Notes under the pieces: model-generated
Databases searched by the model: none
Seen by the model: only the letters and a program-made list of their open reading frames with translations
Told to the model about the DNA's origin: nothing
In this document: one piece after another, positions 9,065-17,150 of the stretch
Position numbering within the stretch: the first letter of the stretch is position 1
Layout of the letters: each line of letters opens with the position of its first letter
Position numbers and translations under genes: made by a program
NCBI GenBank assembly: GCA_945787845.1
Contig: CALZJH010000003.1
Location: forward strand, 248,001-312,000
Source: an uncultured Woeseiaceae bacterium
Lineage (GTDB): Bacteria > Pseudomonadota > Gammaproteobacteria > Steroidobacterales > Woeseiaceae
Length of the DNA: 64,000 nt
Reading direction: 5' to 3'

Positions 9065-9598
9065 TTAATCCGCACAGGCGTAGGGCGTACCGTCGGGCCG
9101 CTCAAATGCGACCCTGGGACGCCCGGTGTAACTCACGATCAGGCCCTTGGGCGGGATGCGGCGCCGGCGGTCACAGACCACGAAAGTCCCGTTGGTTGCC
9201 CGCAGGAATGTCGCGCGGAGCGTGAACCCCCGGCGGTTGGCGTCAATTTGCACCTCGCCCGACACGCGATGGGCCCGCAGAACCAATTCCCCTTCATCCA
9301 CCTGTGGCGGCGAGTCGCGGTCGCTGTTCTCGAACATGATCCAACCACCCGACCAGTCGGTGCCGGCCGCACACTGCTCACCGTCCAGGCTGGGGCACAG
9401 TGAGACGACCTTGCGGCGCATGATCGACTCTTTTCTCGCAAGGTGAAGAGCATGAAAAAGAGCATTTATTTCAATGGCTTGCCGGTTCTTTGCCAGTATC
9501 CGGTCGAAGGCGGGCAGTCCGGTCGCCGCCACGATGCCGACCAGCGCCAGCGTCATCAGCAATTCGTAGAGCGTGACCCCCTGGATTCTTTGCCTCAT
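9065..9598 (-). CDS. GspH/FimT-family pseudopilin (second copy)
   Basis: About 177 residues. The ATG at 9598 gives MRQRIQG followed by VTLYELLMTLALVGIVAATGLPAFDRIL, a prepilin leader and helix with Glu+5. The FimT-like HLARKESIMRRKVVSLCPS and WSGGWIMFENSDRD parallel the neighbour at 8361-8966, so the pair probably arose by duplication and then diverged strongly. It is the first gene of the minus-strand pilus cluster and diverges from the Fur-family gene at 9764. Its 98-bp gap to the next gene may allow separate transcription. Confidence 0.83.
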   Translation of the reverse strand: MRQRIQGVTLYELLMTLALVGIVAATGLPAFDRILAKNRQAIEINALFHALHLARKESIMRRKVVSLCPSLDGEQCAAGTDWSGGWIMFENSDRDSPPQVDEGELVLRAHRVSGEVQIDANRRGFTLRATFLRATNGTFVVCDRRRRIPPKGLIVSYTGRPRVAFERPDGTPYACAD

Positions 9599-9704
9599 CA
9601 GGACCCTCCTTGTCCTTGGAGGCAGTGTGGCCCTTGTAGTCGAGGCTTGCCGATCGGCCAAATTGCCCGGTTCGGCGAAAAACGGTGGATGGGGACCGCA
9701 GAAT

Positions 9705-9720
9705 CACGGCAGCAGCCGTG
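9705..9720. promoter_or_regulatory. 16-bp inverted repeat before the Fur-family gene
   Basis: CACGGC-AGCA-GCCGTG is a perfect 6-bp inverted repeat with a 4-base centre, 43 bp before the ATG at 9764 and next to a TTATTCT -10-like sequence. It could be an operator for autoregulation or a short hairpin in the leader. It does not look like a Fur box, which is AT-rich. Confidence 0.35.
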
Positions 9721-9763
9721 TTATTCTGGCTCGCGTACGCGAACAAACTACAAGGAAACCAGT

Positions 9764-10183
9764 ATGTTGCGTTCTGACATCCTTGCGAAATTCGCGGAGC
9801 TGCGCATCCTCTCGACTCCGCAACGCATTGAAATTGCGAATATTTTTCTCGAGAAGCCACAGCATTTGTCGGCCGATCAGATCATTGAACGCCTGCGCGA
9901 GTCGGGCAGCCGTGTTTCCAAGGCGACGGTCTACAACACGCTGAATCTGTTCACGGAGCGTGGGCTGGTTCGTGAATGCGTCGTTGACCCGGAGCGACGT
10001 TTCTATGACTCGAGGACGAGTCCGCACCACCATTTCTATAACGTGGATACCGGTGAGCTGTCTGACATTCCGTCAGACAGCATCCGTTTTGAAGCGCTGC
10101 CGGACATGCCGGCCGACAGCCAGCTCGAGAGCGTCGACGTCGTGATCAAGGTGCGCCGGGATTCGTCCGAAAAACTGTCCTGA
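9764..10183 (+). CDS. Fur-family regulator, Irr-like
   Basis: 139 residues from an ATG preceded by AAGGAA. The N-terminal winged helix (LSTPQRIEIANIFLEKPQHLSADQI and VSKATVYNTLNLFTERGLVRE) is typical of Fur proteins. The segment after it, SPHHHFYNVDTGELSDI with three His at about 88-90, resembles the HxH haem-binding region of Irr. Both C-terminal CxxC zinc motifs of Fur/Zur/PerR are absent and only one Cys is present. It probably senses iron or haem. The upstream in-frame codons to 9443 are not real coding sequence. A tRNA gene follows. Confidence 0.85.
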   Translation: MLRSDILAKFAELRILSTPQRIEIANIFLEKPQHLSADQIIERLRESGSRVSKATVYNTLNLFTERGLVRECVVDPERRFYDSRTSPHHHFYNVDTGELSDIPSDSIRFEALPDMPADSQLESVDVVIKVRRDSSEKLS

Positions 10184-10233
10184 AGCCCTTTTCCCTGGCA
10201 GCGCGCACAGCTATACTGCGCGCCGCCTAGCGT

Positions 10234-10309
10234 GCCGGATTAGCTCAGTTGGTAGAGCACATCATTCGTAATGATGGGGTCAGGTGTTCGAGTCACCTAT
10301 CCGGCACCA
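10234..10309 (+). tRNA. tRNA-Thr (anticodon CGT)
   Basis: A full cloverleaf is visible: acceptor GCCGGAT pairs with ATCCGGC, D-stem GCTC/GAGC, anticodon stem CATCA/TGATG around loop TTCGTAA (anticodon CGT), variable GGGTC, and T-arm AGGTG-TTCGAGT-CACCT. Discriminator A and an encoded CCA end the gene. A TATACT -10 element at 10212-10217 is followed by a GC-rich stretch typical of stringently controlled stable RNA promoters. The last 17 bases overlap the 3' end of the convergent GGDEF-EAL gene. Confidence 0.96.
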
Positions 10310-11591
10310 TTTCTTTTAAGGTAGTTTCAGCATTTCTCAGCCACCGGCAATACTCCTGCTGTGGGAGAGGTTTAGAGAAATAGTATCCCTGTGCAACGTC
10401 GCATCCGAGTTCGCTAAGCAGGTCCAGTTGCTCGGCGCTTTCGACACCTTCGGCAACGACCTGCATATCAAAGCGGTGCGCGAGCTCGATGACAGTAGCA
10501 ACAATACTCCGGTCGCCAGTTGATTCGAGCATGTTATATATGAAGCTTTTGTCGATCTTGAGTTCCGATGCGGGAATACTCTTGAAGTAGGATAACGCCG
10601 AGTATCCGGTTCCAAAATCGTCGATCGAAAGGCCGATTCCCATAGAGCGCAGCTTGTGGAGGAGCGCAAAGTTGGTGTCGGATTCTGTGACCAGTGCCGC
10701 CTCTGTAATTTCAAGCGTCAATTGGTGGTCATTGCCACCCCAGATAGACAAGCTGCTTGCGATGACGTCGGCGATGTCCGGATCTTTAAGAGACTCCGCC
10801 TCGAGATTAACGGATACTTCGCACCCCGAATCATCGCGACAGGGCCATTCGGATGCCTGTCGCAATGCGGTCGTCAGCAGCGATTGCGTCAGTTCGTTCA
10901 TTCTGCCGATTTCGCGTGCAATGACGATGAAGATATCGGGCGGTACGCTGCCGTGGCTATCGCTGGTCCACCGCAACAACGCTTCGGCTCCCACGACGCG
11001 GCCGGTGGACAATGAGACTTTTGGCTGATAATGGAGATCAAAGTCCCTGGCTGTTATGCCGGCTCCCACCTCTTCCTGAAGGTTCCATTTAAGCGATAGC
11101 GTTTCGACAGCATCGGGACGGTACACGAAATACGGATCGTCAGCGGTTCGGGATGCTTCCAGCGCGACACCCGCTTTTCGAATCAGGTCATGCGCCTTTG
11201 TTGAATTCTCGGGGCACCTGGCGATGCCAATGAAAACTCCGGCCTTATATGGCACGTCAAGGTCGTGAACCGCGGTGTCGTAGACGCGAACCATTTTTTC
11301 CGCAGCGAGTTGTATATGAATGTCCGAGGATACGTTGGCAAGCGTTATGCCAAACGTGAAGTCTCCGATTCGATAGATTTTGTCATGCTCTCGGCAAATA
11401 CGTTGCAAGAGTCTCGCGATGTTGCTGAGAAAGGTGCGGCCGATCTCAGGGTTGTTGCGGCTGAAGATCTTCTTGATGCCGCTCATGTCGACGATGAACA
11501 AGGAAAGCGATTCGGCCGATCTTGAGATTTGCTGTTGAACCTCGCGTCTGAATACCACGGCGTCGGTTAAATTGAGGTCTCGAGTATTCAT
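10293..11591 (-). CDS. Degenerate GGDEF - EAL c-di-GMP phosphodiesterase
   Basis: 432 residues without signal or membrane segments. The N-terminal GGDEF-like domain has IGDFTF where GGDEF is expected, so it should not make c-di-GMP. The EAL domain keeps its key parts: GAEALLRW near residue 226, LEITEAAL, SIDDFGTGYSAL, LKIDKSF and VVAEGVE. It should hydrolyse c-di-GMP, perhaps with the GGDEF half as a GTP sensor. An AGAGG site precedes the ATG. It lies 8 bp behind the HD-GYP gene, so the two form an operon. Its stop codon lies inside the 3' end of tRNA-Thr. Confidence 0.9.
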   Translation of the reverse strand: MNTRDLNLTDAVVFRREVQQQISRSAESLSLFIVDMSGIKKIFSRNNPEIGRTFLSNIARLLQRICREHDKIYRIGDFTFGITLANVSSDIHIQLAAEKMVRVYDTAVHDLDVPYKAGVFIGIARCPENSTKAHDLIRKAGVALEASRTADDPYFVYRPDAVETLSLKWNLQEEVGAGITARDFDLHYQPKVSLSTGRVVGAEALLRWTSDSHGSVPPDIFIVIAREIGRMNELTQSLLTTALRQASEWPCRDDSGCEVSVNLEAESLKDPDIADVIASSLSIWGGNDHQLTLEITEAALVTESDTNFALLHKLRSMGIGLSIDDFGTGYSALSYFKSIPASELKIDKSFIYNMLESTGDRSIVATVIELAHRFDMQVVAEGVESAEQLDLLSELGCDVAQGYYFSKPLPQQEYCRWLRNAETTLKEMVPDR

Positions 11592-11599
11592 GACGGCCT

Positions 11600-12919
11600 C
11601 TAAAGGAAAAACTCGTCGGGATCGACGTCGTAGGCGCCGGGCTCGATGCCGCGTTCAATCCACACGGAAGGCTCGGGAGTGTCCTGTTCAAACAGATCGA
11701 GTACCTTGAACTTATCCAGCCGGTTCTTATCAGCATCGAGGATCAAGGCGATCTTGGGCTGCAGGCGCGCCGCTCGCTGTTCCTTGAGCACGACTCCCAC
11801 TTCACCCGTGTTGAGTTCCACCAGAGTTCCGGCAGGGAATATGCCGATCGCCTGAATGAACTGTTCGACCATTTCTGCCTGGAACAGAACATCGGACGCG
11901 GCTTTGAACTCCCGCATGGCATCGTACGAAGATTTTGCAGCAGCGTAAGGCCTGTCGCTGGTTATCGCCGTATACGAATCAACTATCCCGGCGAGTCTTC
12001 CGAAGACCGGGATCTGCGTACCCTTGAGGCCTTTCGGGTATCCGGAGCCGTCAAAACGTTCATGATGTGTAGCGACCATGTCGAGGACGCGCTGGTCGAC
12101 GTTACCTGCTTCTCCAATTATCTTGAGACTATGCTCCACGTGACTCTGAGCGTGTGCCCACTCCACATCTGTAAGCGGTCCAGCTTTGTTGAGCAGCTGG
12201 AGCGGCAACCTCATCTTACCGACGTCGAGTATCAAGGCGCCTAGGCCGGCGGCCGTGAGGGATTCGTGGTCGAGGCCAAGATGGCGCCCGAATACCAATG
12301 CCCATATCGAAGTGGCGAGCGAATGGCCAGCCTGATGCTTGTCTTGCTTTTGCATTCGGGCCAGCAGGGCCATAGCTGTGCCGTTACGCAGAACGCTGTC
12401 GACCAGTTCTCCAGTCACAATTTCCAGGTCCGGCATCGTGACGGTTGCACCGCGGTGAATTTCGTCAAGGACCCGGATGAGCTGATCGTGGGTCCCCGTG
12501 TACACAGTTCTTGCGACGACCAGCTCGTCTGCGGTGCTTGCCGTATCCTGGTAGAACTGTCCGGGCTCGCGCTCGTCGTGAGTGATTATGGGCTTGTCTT
12601 TACGAAACAGGTTCAGGAATCGACGCCACAGGCTGGTCTTTTTGCTCGCGCGGCCTTGCTCAGCGCCTAATCCGGCGGCGGTCGCAGGTGTCGCGATCTT
12701 CTGCTGCAAAGAGGCATCCGACTGCTCGATGTCAATCTCAACGAATTCACAGTACCTCTGCAGTTCTTCAATTTCGTTCTCATTGCGAATACAGAACCCC
12801 TGGAACAGGAAGGGCGTCTCGAGCCAGGGGCGGTCGAGTTGGGATACGTACATGCCGACCCGTAACAGGCCAACTTCGATTTGTCTGTGTGTCATCGCCA
12901 TAGGACACAGGATACGCAT
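11600..12919 (-). CDS. DUF3391 / HD-GYP domain protein with altered HD motif
   Basis: 439 residues. An N-terminal DUF3391-like part (IEVGLLRVGMYVSQLDRPW) is followed by an HD-GYP domain from about residue 195. The GYP side is intact (HHERFDGSGYP, 285-295), but the HD metal pair reads LD at 231-232 (ALILDVGKMRLP). HD-GYP proteins hydrolyse c-di-GMP to GMP; loss of the His predicts weak or no activity and perhaps a binding role. The start is uncertain: ATGs at 12919, 12901 and 12895 are in frame and none has a strong ribosome site. It leads an operon with the EAL gene. Confidence 0.88.
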   Translation of the reverse strand: MRILCPMAMTHRQIEVGLLRVGMYVSQLDRPWLETPFLFQGFCIRNENEIEELQRYCEFVEIDIEQSDASLQQKIATPATAAGLGAEQGRASKKTSLWRRFLNLFRKDKPIITHDEREPGQFYQDTASTADELVVARTVYTGTHDQLIRVLDEIHRGATVTMPDLEIVTGELVDSVLRNGTAMALLARMQKQDKHQAGHSLATSIWALVFGRHLGLDHESLTAAGLGALILDVGKMRLPLQLLNKAGPLTDVEWAHAQSHVEHSLKIIGEAGNVDQRVLDMVATHHERFDGSGYPKGLKGTQIPVFGRLAGIVDSYTAITSDRPYAAAKSSYDAMREFKAASDVLFQAEMVEQFIQAIGIFPAGTLVELNTGEVGVVLKEQRAARLQPKIALILDADKNRLDKFKVLDLFEQDTPEPSVWIERGIEPGAYDVDPDEFFL

Positions 12920-13046
12920 GCATTAGGAAAAACAACGAGATACGCTTCACATCTAGGGAATCGCCATGGTTGCGACATGGGCCGCCCAGCTTCTTGACCA
13001 GGAAGCGATCCGATATGCTTGAATTAGCGCATTGAAGGGGACTTTG

Positions 13047-14246
13047 ATGAATTCCGAACGCCGCCACGATATCGACGCGCTACGCGTGTTCGCCTTCAGC
13101 CTGCTCATTCTCTACCACGTGGCCATGTTTTACGTGGCGGACTGGGGCTGGCACGTCAAGTCGAGCTACCAGGCCGGGTGGTTGCAGTTCCCCATGGTGC
13201 TTATCAACCAGTGGCGAATGTCACTGCTCTTCATCATCTCCGGGCTCGCCATCAGCTTCGTCTGGCCACGCTACACACCGGGACGCTTCGCCCTGAAACG
13301 GTTGCTGCGTCTCCTGCTGCCGCTGCTCTTCGGCATGGCGTTTATCGTGGCGCCACAGTGCTACTACGAGGCCCTGGGCAAGGGACTCATCGAGCCGGGC
13401 TATGGCCGTTTCCTGCTGCAGTACCTGACGTTCCAGGACTTCCCGGGCGATGCCTGGGGCGGCGAAGAGATCATCGTCTGGACCTGGAACCACCTGTGGT
13501 ACCTCGCTTATGTGCTCTTTTACTCGCTGCTGTTGATACCGGTCGCCATGCTGCTCGACGGACCGCTGCAGCGGGTGCGCAGCGGGTTTCAGTCCCTGCG
13601 AGGGTTCTGGATATTCGCCGTGCCCGTCGCCGTCCTCATGGTGTATGGCGCGTTCATTTACCCGAAGTTTCCCTATATCAGCCACGCGTTCATGGATGAC
13701 TGGTACGCGCACGCCATGTACGGCACGTTCTTCCTGATGGGTTACCTGATCGGCCGTGACGAGGGCTTCTGGTGTGACCTGAGCCGGATGCGCTGGGTGA
13801 CGCTGGTGGGCGCGATGATCTTTTTTGCGCTCTACATGATGCGTGACACGCTGGTCCCTGGCGACGCGTTTCCGCTCGCCGACCGCTTGCAGTCATTGAT
13901 CATCTACAGCAACCGCTGGCTCTGGATCCTCGCCGTGTTCGGCTGGGGCCATCATCTCGTGACCAGGCCGTACGCCTGGCTGACCTACGCCACCGAGGCC
14001 GTCTACCCGTGGTACATCCTGCACCAGACGATCACGGTCGTGCTTGGTGTACACCTCGCGAAGCTGTCCCTGGGCCCGGTTGTCGAACCGCTGCTGGTAC
14101 TCGGCGGGACGATCGCGGGCTGCCTGTTGCTGCACGAGTTCCTGATTCGCCGGACGCCTGTCCTGCGACCGCTGTTCGGGCTCGCGGCAAGAGCGTCAAC
14201 TAGTCGGCAGGCTGGAACACAACCTCAAACTTCTCCGAGCCAGTAA
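13047..14246 (+). CDS. Acyltransferase 3 family membrane protein
   Basis: 399 residues with about ten hydrophobic helices. The start RRHDIDALRVFAFSLLILYHVAMFY is the acyltransferase-3 signature, with the conserved His in YHV. Such enzymes O-acylate cell-surface glycans or other exported molecules; the substrate here cannot be told. GAAGGGG stands six bases before the ATG at 13047, which decides that start over an in-frame TTG at 13032. The 3' end overlaps the convergent reductase gene by 47 bp. No glycan genes lie nearby. Confidence 0.85.
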   Translation: MNSERRHDIDALRVFAFSLLILYHVAMFYVADWGWHVKSSYQAGWLQFPMVLINQWRMSLLFIISGLAISFVWPRYTPGRFALKRLLRLLLPLLFGMAFIVAPQCYYEALGKGLIEPGYGRFLLQYLTFQDFPGDAWGGEEIIVWTWNHLWYLAYVLFYSLLLIPVAMLLDGPLQRVRSGFQSLRGFWIFAVPVAVLMVYGAFIYPKFPYISHAFMDDWYAHAMYGTFFLMGYLIGRDEGFWCDLSRMRWVTLVGAMIFFALYMMRDTLVPGDAFPLADRLQSLIIYSNRWLWILAVFGWGHHLVTRPYAWLTYATEAVYPWYILHQTITVVLGVHLAKLSLGPVVEPLLVLGGTIAGCLLLHEFLIRRTPVLRPLFGLAARASTSRQAGTQPQTSPSQ

Positions 14247-14883
14247 AACTGTTGTTCAGCATCATGAGGATCAGGTATTCCGTCGCACGCGCATGGTAGA
14301 TGCCACCGACATCGACACTGTCGAGACCCATCGCACGAACCCACTCGGCAACCTGCTCCTTGGCCTCGGCGTTGTCGCCGGCCAGGGGAATGACAGGTGG
14401 CGGCGTCGGCGGATCGATCATCAGCCGCCAGTTGATCGTGTTGAAGGCCTTGACCACGAATGCATCGGGGTGCGCTTCCTGCACTATTTCACCTAATGAA
14501 CGGTCAGTCCCGTAGGTGAACGTCGGGGGGTCCCCTTCGACAATGAGTGGATTGGTCGGATCGATGATGATCTTGCCAGACAGGTCGCAAAGCGTTTTGA
14601 CCACCGACTCTGTCGCCATGCCGGGGACGGCAAGCACGATGACATCGGCTTGTGCCGCCGCCGCTGCGGGCAATGCCGCCGTCGCATTGCGGGTCTTTTC
14701 GACGAGCGCCTTGGTTTTTTCCGATTCCGGGTTGCGAGAGCCATAAATGACGGTGTGATCGAGTGCGGCAAATTCAGTGCCCAGGGCCATGCCGACGTTA
14801 CCGGTACCGATGACCGCGACGGTTTCGCCAGGTACCGGACCGGACGCAAACAGGAGCAGGGAGAGAATGATTCGTTGCAACAT
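14200..14883 (-). CDS. NAD(P)-binding reductase of the F420/NADP oxidoreductase fold, with signal peptide
   Basis: 227 residues. The Rossmann motif VAVIGTGNVGMALG begins near residue 22, followed by IYGSRNPES, VIVLAVPG and DPTNPL, as in the COG2085 NADP/F420 reductase family. Unusually the N-terminus is MLQRIILSLLLFASGPVPGET, a good signal peptide, and no in-frame start lies after it. The protein may therefore act in the periplasm or be membrane-tethered; cytoplasmic dinucleotide would not be available there. Its neighbours do not indicate a substrate. Confidence 0.75.
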   Translation of the reverse strand: MLQRIILSLLLFASGPVPGETVAVIGTGNVGMALGTEFAALDHTVIYGSRNPESEKTKALVEKTRNATAALPAAAAAQADVIVLAVPGMATESVVKTLCDLSGKIIIDPTNPLIVEGDPPTFTYGTDRSLGEIVQEAHPDAFVVKAFNTINWRLMIDPPTPPPVIPLAGDNAEAKEQVAEWVRAMGLDSVDVGGIYHARATEYLILMMLNNSFTGSEKFEVVFQPAD

Positions 14884-14913
14884 GCAGCCTCCTTTTCGCC
14901 TTGATTCTGGCAT

Positions 14914-14943
14914 AAAAAAAACCCCGCCGCTCAGTGAGCGGCG
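14914..14943 (-). terminator. Rho-independent terminator of the 14993-15550 gene
   Basis: On the minus strand a GC-rich hairpin (CGCCGC ... GCGGCG, arms extending to nine pairs at 14925-14943) is followed by GGGG and eight T residues. It ends transcription from the gene at 14993-15550 before the reductase gene. Confidence 0.85.
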
Positions 14944-14992
14944 AGGGCAGGGTTTGGGGAATCGTGTTCCCCGGGAGTGGTTCTTGCTACCG

Positions 14993-15550
14993 CTATGGCG
15001 TCAGGAATACCGCGAAGTACTGGTCGATGCCGGTCGGCAGGGTCATTTCCGTAGCGATAGTGCCCACGACGGCCGGTCCATGAGTTTGAATGACGATATG
15101 GATCTCGGCACCGACGCTGTCGTTGAGTTGACCGAAACAGCACATACCGTCGGGCGGGGCACCCGTTTCCAATTCGCCGAGAAAATAACCGGTACCGTCC
15201 GTGCCGGTGACGAAGCCAGAGGCATTCAGTACTCCAGCGTCAGCCGGGCCGCCTGGATAGACGTCGTCTCCGGTGCAAATGCCTTCACCACCGCCAACGC
15301 AACCTGCCGGGTTGTTGAAAATAACCCACCAGACGCTGTACACGGACTTCTTGTCGAGCCCTGCCATCGAGCCACGCAGCTGCACCGAGCTGGCACTCCG
15401 GCTCAGGGTCATCGCGCCGGTCGTGGCCTCACCCGTGCTGAAATTCATGATGTCAGCGGCCTGGAAAGCCGTCTGCGCCATGCTGGTCGCCGGAATGGCG
15501 GCAAAAGCGAGCAAAGCGACTGATAAAGAAAGAGTTTTTGTCTTATTCAC
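14993..15550 (-). CDS. Small secreted protein, function unknown
   Basis: 185 residues beginning at a GTG, preceded by GGGAG about ten bases upstream. A signal peptide (MNKTKTLSLSVALLAFAAIPATSMAQ) is clear. The mature part is rich in Gly and small residues, with a SVWWVIFNNPAGC segment and paired Cys (CVGGGEGIC, CCFGQ) that suggest disulfides in the periplasm or outside. I do not recognise the family. It is a single-gene unit with its own terminator, and it diverges from the CadC-like regulator gene at 15687, which may control it. Confidence 0.7.
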   Translation of the reverse strand: MNKTKTLSLSVALLAFAAIPATSMAQTAFQAADIMNFSTGEATTGAMTLSRSASSVQLRGSMAGLDKKSVYSVWWVIFNNPAGCVGGGEGICTGDDVYPGGPADAGVLNASGFVTGTDGTGYFLGELETGAPPDGMCCFGQLNDSVGAEIHIVIQTHGPAVVGTIATEMTLPTGIDQYFAVFLTP

Positions 15551-15686
15551 GATTTTGAACTCCCATTGATTTGCGCAAGTTCACGCATATCTGGGAGCTT
15601 GGTGCCAATCTCGTGACAAGTCTCGAATAAACTCCGAAAAAACTGCTATATATCTAGTATCAGCCCACAAAAACAAGCACATACGT

Positions 15687-17147
15687 ATGGGCAACACAGG
15701 CGCATCCGCTCAGTGGCAGCATGACGGCTTCGAGTTCGCCGGATTCACGCTCGACCTCGACCGGGCGGCATTATTCAAAGACGGCGTCGATCTCGGGCTG
15801 CGCCCCCAGGTTATCGACGTCCTGTGCTATCTCGTGGAGCGCAGCGGCAGCCTCGTCACCAAGGAGGAACTGCTGGCGAGCATCTGGGGAGACAAGGCGG
15901 TCACGGATGATTCGCTGACACATTGCATTATTGAAATACGCAAGGCCCTCGAGGATGCGGACCGGCGCATCATTCGCACGGTGCCACGCCGCGGGTTCGT
16001 GTTCGATATTCCGGTGCGTCGTCTCGTCTCGCGATCATCCGGCAATCTACAGCCTCCCGGACGCGTTCGCCCGGCCCACCTTGCGGCTTTGATCGTCCTC
16101 GCGGTGGCTGCGACCCACGCGCTGTTGCCGACTGATGACAAGCCCGGCGAGGTGGCAGCCACGGCGTCGGGATTTCATGACTACTACGAACAGGCACTGT
16201 TTCTTTTTCAGCGTCGCGCCGTGGGCGACCTGGATATCGCACGCGACTATTTTCAGAAAGCGATCGAGCTGGATCCCGACTCGGCCAAGGCCTGGGCCGG
16301 TCTTGCCGGCGTCTACCGGATTCTCAGTCTGGAGCGGCCCGGACAAAACGGCTATCTGCAGGAACTAAAGGCCGCGGCTGAAACGGCGATCGGGCTGGAC
16401 CCCGAGAATGGCGCCGCCTGGATGCGCCTGGCGCACTACTACCAAGAGATCGACGACGTCCAGGCAAGGGAGCGTGCTTACGCCACGGCTTTGAGGGTTG
16501 ACCCGGATGATCCGCTGGTGCTTGCGTCGACAGCAAGCCGACTGGCTCGCAATGGTGATTTTCGCGCAGCGATCGATCACGAGCGGCGCGTGGTGGCGTC
16601 GCAGCCATTGTCGGCGGTCAACCGTAACAACCTTTCTCTTTACCTGTTTGCCGCCGGCGAATACGAAGAGGCCATGCACGAGGGTCGACGCGCGCACCGG
16701 ATGCGCCCGGCGACCCCGGACATCCTGACGGGCTACGCACTCATCAAGCTGGAACGTTTCAACGAGGCCCTGGAGGTCGTTCGAGACTGGCCGGAAGGCG
16801 TTGATCAATGCGCGGTTAGCGCAATGGCCTTCCACGGGCTCGGGCGCGAAGCGGACGCGGCGCGAGCCGTCGAGCATCTCGCGCGCCAACAAGACGGTGA
16901 GGCGATGTTTCGACTGGCGGAGGTCGAGGCGTTCAGCAGCCGCATTGACAGTTCGTTTGCACAGCTGACGCGGATACGCGGTGATCTCGTGCGATCAGTC
17001 GATCCTTCTGAGGTCGACGAATGGCTGTTCAGGCTTCGCATGTCGCCGTTCCTGTCCGCCGTGCGCGAGGATCCGCGCTGGCAGAAGTGGGCGCAGCACA
17101 CTTATGATCTGGCGATCAGCGCAAGTTTGCCCCAGGCAAAGAACTGA
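15687..17147 (+). CDS. CadC/ToxR-like winged-helix membrane regulator with TPR region
   Basis: 486 residues. The OmpR-type winged helix fills about residues 8-112 (LRPQVIDVLCYLVERSGSLVTKEELLASIWG, then TVPRRGFVF). One membrane helix (AALIVLAVAATHALL) follows near 133-149. The rest, on the periplasmic side if the topology is as in CadC, has tetratricopeptide-like helices (ARDYFQKAIELDPDSAKAW and similar). Such proteins bind DNA from the membrane. The divergent secreted-protein gene at 14993-15550 is the natural first target to test. Confidence 0.85.
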   Translation: MGNTGASAQWQHDGFEFAGFTLDLDRAALFKDGVDLGLRPQVIDVLCYLVERSGSLVTKEELLASIWGDKAVTDDSLTHCIIEIRKALEDADRRIIRTVPRRGFVFDIPVRRLVSRSSGNLQPPGRVRPAHLAALIVLAVAATHALLPTDDKPGEVAATASGFHDYYEQALFLFQRRAVGDLDIARDYFQKAIELDPDSAKAWAGLAGVYRILSLERPGQNGYLQELKAAAETAIGLDPENGAAWMRLAHYYQEIDDVQARERAYATALRVDPDDPLVLASTASRLARNGDFRAAIDHERRVVASQPLSAVNRNNLSLYLFAAGEYEEAMHEGRRAHRMRPATPDILTGYALIKLERFNEALEVVRDWPEGVDQCAVSAMAFHGLGREADAARAVEHLARQQDGEAMFRLAEVEAFSSRIDSSFAQLTRIRGDLVRSVDPSEVDEWLFRLRMSPFLSAVREDPRWQKWAQHTYDLAISASLPQAKN

Positions 17148-17150
17148 CGA

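Noticed and set aside
9443-9763. In-frame extension of the Fur-family gene
   Set aside because: It overlaps the divergent pseudopilin gene and gives no Fur-like sequence; the ATG at 9764 has an AAGGAA site and the normal length.
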